Shown: in pieces, positions 58,096 through 64,000 of the stretch | Numbering within the stretch: the stretch's first letter is position 1 | How the letters are laid out: the number at the start of each line of letters is the position of its first letter | From: CAIKMD01 sp035277525 | Lineage (GTDB): Bacteria > Pseudomonadota > Alphaproteobacteria > ATCC43930 > CGMCC-115725 | DNA length: 64,000 nt | Direction of reading: 5' to 3' | NCBI GenBank assembly: GCA_035277525.1 | Contig: DATEKH010000106.1 | Coordinates: forward strand, 8,143-72,142 | Translations under genes and position numbers: made by a program | Notes under the pieces: generated by a model | The model's database searches: none | What the model saw: only the letters and a program-made list of their open reading frames with translations | Told to the model about the DNA's origin: nothing

Positions 58096-59946
58096 ATGAG
58101 CCAGCTCGTCGACATCGATCCAGCCGGTCGCGCCCGCGGCCTGCGATGGGGCATCGCCGCCGTGGTTGCCGCCGCGATCGTCTCGATGTGGGCGGGCGTC
58201 GTCATTTCCATCGATCAATCGCGCGACACGGCGCGGAAAGACATGGCAGCCGCGGCCGCCAATCTCGCCTTCGCCTTCGACGAGGAAGTCACCCACACGC
58301 TCGACAATATCGCCGGAACCATGGACGCGGTCGCCAATCGCATGCGCGCCGAGGCGCCCGACATGAATATCTATGCCTGGTCGCGCCAATTTCCGATCGT
58401 CGCCGGCCCCATCGCCGGTGTCGGCATTGTCGCGCCGAATGGCATGCTCGTCGCCGAGACGGGCGCAGCCAAATCGCGGCCGGTCGATCTGAGCCAGAAG
58501 ACGTATTTCCGCGCCCCGATCGACCGGAAATTCAGCGGTCTCTTCATCGGCAGCCCGGTCAAGGCTTGGATCGGCGACCCGATGCTCATTCCGATCGCAA
58601 AACGCATCGAGACGCGCGGCGGACGCGTGCTCGGCGTGCTGGTGTTCCTGGTCTCGCCCGCGAAACTGACACGGCTTTATCGCTCGATCGATCTCGGCGA
58701 GAACGGCCGGATCACGCTCATCGGCAGGCACGGCGTCATTCTTTCGCGCTTCAGCAAAGACAGCGCTGACGGGCTCGACGGCATTGGCGAGAGCATCGCC
58801 GGACGCGTCAGCCCCGAAGGGGTGGCCGAGAATAGCCAAGGCAGTTATGTCGAGACGAGCGCGACCGATCATGTGAAGCGCCTCTTCAGCTATCGGCGCG
58901 GCGCGGATTATCCATTGGTCGTTTCCGTCGGGCTCGACTACGAGTCGGGACTCGCCCTGGCGCAGGCGCATGCGGTGACCATGTCGGCGCTCGCCGCGGT
59001 CGCGACCCTCTTGCTCGCTGGGCTTGCCTGCTATCTCATTCGCGAAATCGGCGGCCGCGCCAAGCGCGACATCGAGCTTGCGGCCGAGCGCAGCAAGCTG
59101 CACGCAGCCAATCTCGAGCTCCAATCGGCCAATGCCGAATTGACCGCGAGCAAGCAGGCCGTCGAGGTGGCCAGCCAGGCGAAATCGCTGTTTCTCGCCA
59201 ATATGAGCCACGAGCTGCGCACACCCTTAAACGCGATCATCGGCTTCTCGCAGCTTATCCGGGACCACGCCATGGGGCCGGGCAAGCCGGTCTACGCCGA
59301 TTACGCCAGCGACATTTTCGGCGCCGGCGAGCACCTGCTCGAGATCATCAACAACCTGCTCGATATCTCGAAGATCGAGGCGGGCAAGACCGAGATCCGC
59401 GACGAGACCATCGAGCTCGTCGAGATCCTGAGCGCCAGCCGCGCGGCGGTGCGCGTCCAGGCCCAGGTAAAGAGCATCGAGCTCGTCCTCGACGTGCCGA
59501 GGGGAATTCCGCGGCTTCGCGGCGACGCGCTGCGGCTGCGCCAAGTCTTCATCAACCTCCTGTCGAACGCCGTCAAATTCACCGAAGCGGGGCAAGTCAC
59601 CGTGACGGCCGTGTGCGACGCCGCGCATGGCTTGACCGTCATGGTCATCGATACCGGCATCGGCATGTCGGAAGACGAGATCGCGATCGCGTTGGAGCCT
59701 TTCGGCCAAGTTGAGAATGCGATCACCAAGCGACATGAAGGGACAGGGCTCGGGCTTTCGATCGCGCGGCGCCTTGTCGAGCTGCATGGCGGCCGCCTTG
59801 CAATCGCGAGCGTCAAGGGTTCGGGCACGACGATCAGCGTTCATCTCCCGGCCGAGCGCCTGGTCCTGGCGCTCGCGGAGGTTGGACCCGAGGCTTCGGC
59901 CGGTCGGGCTTTGTCTCGCGAGCCGCGATCGCAACGTTCGGCCTAG
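58096..59946 (+). CDS. Membrane sensor histidine kinase (dCache-HisKA-HATPase)
   Basis: 616 residues from the ATG at 58096; a GTG at 58084 in frame is possible. Membrane segments at ~20-40 and ~290-310 enclose a dCache-type periplasmic sensor (YAWSRQFP, KTYFRAPIDRK). HisKA carries H372 (NMSHELRTPLNAI), then HATPase with NLLSNAVKF and EGTGLGLSIARR. It has no receiver domain, and no response-regulator gene is adjacent. The sensor type resembles those for small organic acids. Confidence 0.9.
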   Translation: MSQLVDIDPAGRARGLRWGIAAVVAAAIVSMWAGVVISIDQSRDTARKDMAAAAANLAFAFDEEVTHTLDNIAGTMDAVANRMRAEAPDMNIYAWSRQFPIVAGPIAGVGIVAPNGMLVAETGAAKSRPVDLSQKTYFRAPIDRKFSGLFIGSPVKAWIGDPMLIPIAKRIETRGGRVLGVLVFLVSPAKLTRLYRSIDLGENGRITLIGRHGVILSRFSKDSADGLDGIGESIAGRVSPEGVAENSQGSYVETSATDHVKRLFSYRRGADYPLVVSVGLDYESGLALAQAHAVTMSALAAVATLLLAGLACYLIREIGGRAKRDIELAAERSKLHAANLELQSANAELTASKQAVEVASQAKSLFLANMSHELRTPLNAIIGFSQLIRDHAMGPGKPVYADYASDIFGAGEHLLEIINNLLDISKIEAGKTEIRDETIELVEILSASRAAVRVQAQVKSIELVLDVPRGIPRLRGDALRLRQVFINLLSNAVKFTEAGQVTVTAVCDAAHGLTVMVIDTGIGMSEDEIAIALEPFGQVENAITKRHEGTGLGLSIARRLVELHGGRLAIASVKGSGTTISVHLPAERLVLALAEVGPEASAGRALSREPRSQRSA

Positions 59947-59972
59947 GCCGGATCGCCCGCGATTCCCGCGCC

Positions 59973-60968
59973 TCAATCGCGCGTTTCGCTCGCGAACAAG
60001 TCATCGACCGACCAGTCGCGCGCCAGCAGCCGCTGCTCGCGGTGATAGCGCAGCACGGTCTCGAGCACCTTGCGGTTGCGCTCGACCCCATAGGGCCAGA
60101 AATCATCGCCGAGCAGCGCGCGGTTGCGATCCTGCAAGGCGGCAACCCAAGGGATCATCAGGCCGGGCGTGAAGAAAACCGACCCGGCACGATAGGCGTT
60201 CTCGGCGACGTCCTTCGCCTTCTGAAAGGCGGCGAGCAGGGCGCGCGCGACCCAGGGATGCCGGTCATAAACCTGGCGGCGGATCACCACCGTGTGCATG
60301 ATCGGAAAGATGCCGGTCCGACGGAAATAATCGCGCTCGACCGATTCGTAATCCGTGAACAGGCGCGCGACATTCGCCGATCCCGCACGCAGGCTTGGCG
60401 GAATCCACGCCGAGAACAGCGCGTCGATCTCGCCCGCTTCGAGCATGGCATCGAGGGTTTGGCCATGCCCGAGGGGGTGAATGCGCACCCCCTCCGGCGC
60501 CGCGGGCGCAGCCCAGTCCCCATGGGCCGCGGGCTTGTCGAGCGCACCGACGTGGTAGGTGAAGCTCTCCGCCGGAACGCCGTAATCGTCGCTGAGCGCG
60601 CCTTTCGCCCAGATGCCGGCATCATGCCCATAGCGATGCAGCTCGCCGACTTTTCTGCCGATGAGGTCGCGCGGCTCTTTGATGCCGGCGCGCGTGTTGA
60701 TGAAGATCGTGCCGTGGCGGAAGAGCCGGTTCGGAAAAACCGGAACTGCGATGAAGGGCGGGTCCGGCGCTTCGAGGCTGCGCAAGTAGTAGGTGATGCC
60801 AAGCTCGGTGACATCGTATTCGCCCTTCAAGGCGCGTTCCATGATCTCGCCGACCTGGGGACGGGTGCTGTAGGTGAGCTCGATCCCCTCCGGCCGGACC
60901 GTGCCGTCGGCCAGGGCGCGCGTCCGGTCGTATTGCCAGCAGCCGAGCGTCAAGTTGAGCGGTGCCAT
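59973..60968 (-). CDS. 4,5-dihydroxyphthalate decarboxylase-like protein (copy 3 of 3)
   Basis: 331 residues, paralogous to 12610-13620 and 13819-14811 (DVTELG, PPFIAVPVFP, RHGTIFI, DLIGRKVGE, YGHDAG). No signal peptide. Last gene of the leftward operon with class II aldolase and LLM flavoenzyme genes. This context favours an enzymatic role in the breakdown of an aromatic or dicarboxylic acid over a transport role. Confidence 0.78.
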   Translation of the reverse strand: MAPLNLTLGCWQYDRTRALADGTVRPEGIELTYSTRPQVGEIMERALKGEYDVTELGITYYLRSLEAPDPPFIAVPVFPNRLFRHGTIFINTRAGIKEPRDLIGRKVGELHRYGHDAGIWAKGALSDDYGVPAESFTYHVGALDKPAAHGDWAAPAAPEGVRIHPLGHGQTLDAMLEAGEIDALFSAWIPPSLRAGSANVARLFTDYESVERDYFRRTGIFPIMHTVVIRRQVYDRHPWVARALLAAFQKAKDVAENAYRAGSVFFTPGLMIPWVAALQDRNRALLGDDFWPYGVERNRKVLETVLRYHREQRLLARDWSVDDLFASETRD

Positions 60969-60995
60969 CGAACCCCTTCCCTCCCGTTATGATGC

Positions 60996-61745
60996 TTAGA
61001 GCGGCACTCCGTCCATCACGACCTTGCGCTCGTAATATTCCCACACGACCTTGGTCACCTGGACCATGCCGCGCAGCCGCATCGCATCTTCGATCATGGC
61101 GCGCGGAAACGGAACGGCGCCGCCGAACGGCTCGGCCGCGATCTGCAGCCGCGCGTTCTCCTCGATCGCCATGCAGTTCATCAAGGCGATCTCGGGCGTC
61201 TCGCCGACCACGACCGAGCCGTGGCCGCGCATCTGGCAGGCGAGCTTGTCGCCCAGCGCTTTCGACAAATCGGTGGCCATCGCATCGCTCAAGACGAGGC
61301 GCGGATCGTCCCAGGTCGGGACTCCCGCACCGAACATGAAGGCCTGGTTGAAGACCGGGACGATCGGGCGGTTGACCACGCCGAGAAGCGTCGAGTGCGG
61401 CGCGTGCAGATGCGCGACACACAAGATCTCGGGCCGGTCGCGATGAATTTGGGTGTGGATGCGATATTCGGCGGGAATCGTGATCGGAAAATCGCCGCCA
61501 GGATGATGCAGAATCTTGCCCGCGAGATCGAAGACGAAAATCTGATCGGCGCGCACCGTCGTCTTCTCGGCGCCCGCCCCCGGCGTGATCAGCACGAGGT
61601 CGCTATCGGGAATCCGGATGGAGATGTGACCGAACAGCCCGATCAGCCCGTGCTGACCGGCGATGCGGCAGAGGATCGCGAGCTTGCGCCGCTGCGCCCA
61701 ATCCGCGTCCTTTGCGAGTACTGTCCTTAAGACCGACTCGTTCAT
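60996..61745 (-). CDS. Class II aldolase/adducin-family protein (copy 1)
   Basis: 249 residues. The zinc site His-x-His in CVAHLHAPHST and a third His in MRGHGSVVV match the class II aldolase fold; FGHISIR and LITPGAGAE complete the N-terminal part. In catabolic operons such proteins act as aldolases or decarboxylases on hydroxy acids. A paralog is encoded at 62869-63597, with the LLM gene between them. Confidence 0.88.
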   Translation of the reverse strand: MNESVLRTVLAKDADWAQRRKLAILCRIAGQHGLIGLFGHISIRIPDSDLVLITPGAGAEKTTVRADQIFVFDLAGKILHHPGGDFPITIPAEYRIHTQIHRDRPEILCVAHLHAPHSTLLGVVNRPIVPVFNQAFMFGAGVPTWDDPRLVLSDAMATDLSKALGDKLACQMRGHGSVVVGETPEIALMNCMAIEENARLQIAAEPFGGAVPFPRAMIEDAMRLRGMVQVTKVVWEYYERKVVMDGVPL

Positions 61746-61793
61746 CGCGCTGCTCCTTGCCGCCGAAGCTCGCGCCGCCTTGCCTCGATCCGG

Positions 61794-62831
61794 CTAGGCC
61801 GCGGGGATAAGCGGCTCGAGGCGCGGCGCCACTTCGGCCATGAAGCGCCGCATCGAGCGGGCCCGCTGCTCTTGCGTCGCCCAATCCTTGCCGACGACGA
61901 GAAGCAAGGTGCCGAACCCGCCGACCTCGTCAAACAGCTCCCTCACCTGGCGGTAGATTTGCTCGGGCGCGCCGCAGAACAGCAGCCCGCGATCGATGAG
62001 ATCGTTGATCGTGACGTCCTCGATCGTTCCGCCCGGCGGAATGAAGGCATCGAGGCGGCGGCCCGAACGGATCGGCACGAGATCGGCATTGCGCAAATCG
62101 TCCTTCGCCTCTGCCAGCGAATCCGCGACGTAGATGTAGCGCGCCAAGCGGATGCGGCTGCGCCGTGGCGGATCGCCGGGATTGGCGACGCCGAGATAGG
62201 TCTTGATCATGCCGGCGAGCTGCCCCGGCGGGTTGGTCCAGGACATCAGCGGGAAAAAGCCCTTCTCGGCGGCGAGTTCGAGAGTGCTGTCGGAGCGGGC
62301 GCAGGCGATGCCGACATCCATGCGCGGCTTCGTCAAGGGCTTCGGGATGATCTTCCAGTTCCTGCCCTGCCACACCTCGCCGCTCCAATCGAAAGGCTCC
62401 GGCGACGACCAGGCTTTGAGGATGATGTCGATCGCCTCGCGCATCATCACGCGCTGCGGCGCCGGCAATTTCCCGCGCAAGCCGCCGCCATCGCCGATGC
62501 CGAGGCCGAATCCGGCCATGTAGCGGCCACCGGTGAGGTGATCGCACACCGCGGCGTCGGTTGCGACTTGCAGCGGGTGGAAATAGGGCAAGGCGCGAAT
62601 CCCCGGCCCCATCTTGATGCGCTTGGTGAGCGCAGCCGCCTTGCAAATGAACGGATCGGCCGAGGGCAATTGATCGGGCGCGTGGAAGGAGACGAACACA
62701 CCGTGCTCGCTGATCCAAGCCTCCTCGATGCCGAGCTCGTCGGCAAGAATGACTTCCTGCAAATCCTCCTCATAGCTCAGCTTGGCGATCGCGTTGCGCC
62801 TTTGCCCGTTGGAGAAGAGACCGAATTTCAT
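61794..62831 (-). CDS. Luciferase-like (LLM) flavin-dependent monooxygenase
   Basis: 345 residues of the bacterial luciferase-like TIM barrel: MKFGLFSNGQRRN start, AWISEHG, KMGPGIRALPYFHPLQVA and MAGFGLGIGDGGG. It uses reduced FMN/FAD to oxidise a small organic substrate, often in aromatic or heterocycle degradation. It lies between two aldolase genes in one leftward operon, with gaps under 50 bp. Confidence 0.88.
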   Translation of the reverse strand: MKFGLFSNGQRRNAIAKLSYEEDLQEVILADELGIEEAWISEHGVFVSFHAPDQLPSADPFICKAAALTKRIKMGPGIRALPYFHPLQVATDAAVCDHLTGGRYMAGFGLGIGDGGGLRGKLPAPQRVMMREAIDIILKAWSSPEPFDWSGEVWQGRNWKIIPKPLTKPRMDVGIACARSDSTLELAAEKGFFPLMSWTNPPGQLAGMIKTYLGVANPGDPPRRSRIRLARYIYVADSLAEAKDDLRNADLVPIRSGRRLDAFIPPGGTIEDVTINDLIDRGLLFCGAPEQIYRQVRELFDEVGGFGTLLLVVGKDWATQEQRARSMRRFMAEVAPRLEPLIPAA

Positions 62832-62868
62832 GGGGTCCGCCTCGGGTCGTAGCCGTCACGCCGATCGC

Positions 62869-63597
62869 TCACGGGAACAAATCCATCCTGCCCGAAGCAG
62901 GCTGGCGGTCCCAACGCGCCTCGAGCAGCGAGAAATAGGTCCAGGTTCGCTGCGCGACAGTCTCGAGCCTGATCTCCTGGTTGACGATACGGCATTCTTC
63001 CGCGCTAAGCGTGCCGGCGCCGCCCAGCGCCTCGGCCTCCAAGGTCTTGCGCGCATCGTTCTCGAGCGTGAGCGTGGCGTGGAGCAGCTCGCGCAAATTG
63101 CGCGCGACGACGGTGATGCCGTGGGCGCGCAGGAAGGCTGCGCGCTTCTCGCCGATGATTTTGAGGAGCTTCTGGCCGCGCTCCGGCGTCTCGATCAGAT
63201 GCGTCTCCGGATAGATCGGGATGCCGTCGGCAAAAATCGCACTGTGCAGGGTAATCGGCCGGTACTCGCGCTTGGCGACGGCGAAGAGCGTCGCATAGGG
63301 CGGATGCAAATGCGCGATCGCCAGCGCGTCCGGCCGCGCCGCGTGCAGCGACATGTGAATCGGCCATTCGAGCGGCGGCCTCCCCTTGCCCTCGAGCGGT
63401 TTGCCGTCGAGCCCGGCCGGTATCATGTGCTCGGCGCGAAGATTGGCCTTGTCGGAGCCCGAGCCCGGGGTGATCAACACACGCCTCGTCTCGGGCTCGT
63501 AGACGCTCACATGGCCGTGCAAGCCGATCAGCCCCTGCATGGCGAATATCCGCGTGCAGGTGGCGAGCTCCTCGCGCAACTCCTCTACCGATGTCAT
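62869..63597 (-). CDS. Class II aldolase/adducin-family protein (copy 2)
   Basis: 242 residues. LHGHVSVYEP, LITPGSGSDKANL, AIAHLHPPYATLFAV (zinc His-x-His) and FLRAHGITVV (third His) align with the copy at 60996. It is the first complete gene of the catabolic-looking operon, about 270 bp downstream of an amidohydrolase gene end. Two differing copies in one operon suggest successive or alternative substrates. Confidence 0.87.
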   Translation of the reverse strand: MTSVEELREELATCTRIFAMQGLIGLHGHVSVYEPETRRVLITPGSGSDKANLRAEHMIPAGLDGKPLEGKGRPPLEWPIHMSLHAARPDALAIAHLHPPYATLFAVAKREYRPITLHSAIFADGIPIYPETHLIETPERGQKLLKIIGEKRAAFLRAHGITVVARNLRELLHATLTLENDARKTLEAEALGGAGTLSAEECRIVNQEIRLETVAQRTWTYFSLLEARWDRQPASGRMDLFP

Positions 63598-63895
63598 CGC
63601 TCAGGCCTCATCTCTTCGCGGCGGGTCATTGCCGTTGCATCGGCGGCTGCGATCAGCGAACACGATTTCCTCCCCTCGCCGCGGCGCCCGAAAGCCGCTG
63701 CTTTTTAGGCCGGCGGCGCGCTAACGGGTTCGCCAAATCTTGCCCAAGGATACTCCCTTGGCAAGCCGCCCGTTCCATCGGCGCATACCGAGCCGGGCAC
63801 ATCGCGCCCCGCGGCGCGACGGAAGCGCGCCCGGTCGCTCGAGGAAGCTCAGGCCGAGCGGCGGCTCCGAGATGATCCGTCATCAACGGCAAACC
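63598..63895. other. Intergenic gap before the aldolase operon, no gene seen
   Basis: About 300 bp between the amidohydrolase end and the aldolase start. Short frames here are Arg/Ala-rich without family resemblance. It should contain the leader of the aldolase operon; I see no clear promoter hexamers. Confidence 0.35.
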
Positions 63896-64000
63896 CTAGC
63901 GATATTGCGGCAAGAGCCGCAGCGCGTTGTCGCGATCGATCGCTCTGAGATCGCTCGCGCTGAAGACACCGCTTTCGATCAGTGCCGTCGCGATCTCATG
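63896..64000 (-). CDS. Amidohydrolase-family protein, C-terminal end only
   Basis: The frame enters from the right edge and ends at TAG (63898-63896). Its last residues read IDRDNALRLLPQYR, the typical C-terminus of PF04909-type amidohydrolases, in which this segment closes the TIM barrel. These enzymes decarboxylate or hydrolyse aromatic acids such as 2-amino-3-carboxymuconate semialdehyde or o-pyrocatechuate. It fits the catabolic operon that follows. Confidence 0.55.
   Translation of the reverse strand, partial: HEIATALIESGVFSASDLRAIDRDNALRLLPQYR

Noticed and set aside
58054..59211. 385-codon open frame on the minus strand
   Set aside because: Antisense of the dCache histidine kinase, which has clear kinase motifs on the plus strand.

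Overview
The window reads as one stretch of a GC-rich alphaproteobacterial chromosome, probably Hyphomicrobiales (Rhizobiales). This is an inference from gene style and neighbourhood: phthalate-decarboxylase-like and PF04392-type binding proteins, a LysR regulator, LLM flavoenzyme and class II aldolase genes, and heptose-based surface glycans. No rRNA, tRNA or CRISPR array was recognised. Coding is dense, on both strands, with many 4-bp ATGA/GTGA stop-start overlaps.

Positions 1-12548 and 16019-38728 are a large surface-polysaccharide locus. The left part makes and exports a heptose-containing glycan. It holds a transaldolase, two sugar epimerases, a kinase/nucleotidyltransferase with reversed HldE domain order, GmhA and GmhB, a Wzm/Wzt-type ABC exporter, glycosyltransferases, an FkbM methyltransferase and an O-antigen ligase/polymerase-like protein. 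A decayed IS1182-family element (4306-5678) sits exactly at the stop codon of the ABC ATPase gene. The middle part holds RfbF, an epimerase, an RmlC-type epimerase and an SAF-type oxidoreductase. Next comes a striking cassette of SGNH protein, MBOAT acyltransferase, FkbH and acyl carrier protein (20116-24955), which looks like a DltB/C/D-style system that could transfer a glyceryl group to a glycan. Further right are a C-methyltransferase, glycosyltransferases, a methyltransferase/dioxygenase/SDR/DUF4910 group, a thioesterase-PIG-L fusion, a decayed duplicate gene with its promoter region, and a Wzx-like flippase.

Positions 12610-15901 interrupt the glycan locus with two divergent phthalate-decarboxylase-like proteins and an NMT1-type binding protein. 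Positions 38834-46707 carry a beta-propeller protein, a LysR regulator and a signalling set: hybrid-sensor-like histidine kinase, single-domain response regulator, response regulator fused to a class III nucleotide cyclase, and a Crp/Fnr regulator.

Positions 46787-53818 are the most unusual part. A good promoter precedes an HExxH metalloprotein, a small basic peptide ending in alternating Cys-Gly, a weak terminator, and four translationally coupled genes. These encode a signal-less PF04392-like protein, a DUF692 (MNIO) enzyme fused to a BufC/DUF2063-like domain, a family-4 glycosyltransferase fused to a PqqD-like domain, and a secreted PF04392 binding protein. I read this as a candidate RiPP (ribosomally made, modified peptide) operon in which a Cys-rich peptide is modified by an MNIO enzyme and possibly glycosylated.

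Positions 53841-64000 hold a flavin monooxygenase, small secreted or membrane proteins, a methyltransferase, a lipoprotein, a second histidine kinase, and a leftward catabolic-looking operon (amidohydrolase, two class II aldolases, LLM flavoenzyme, third phthalate-decarboxylase-like protein).
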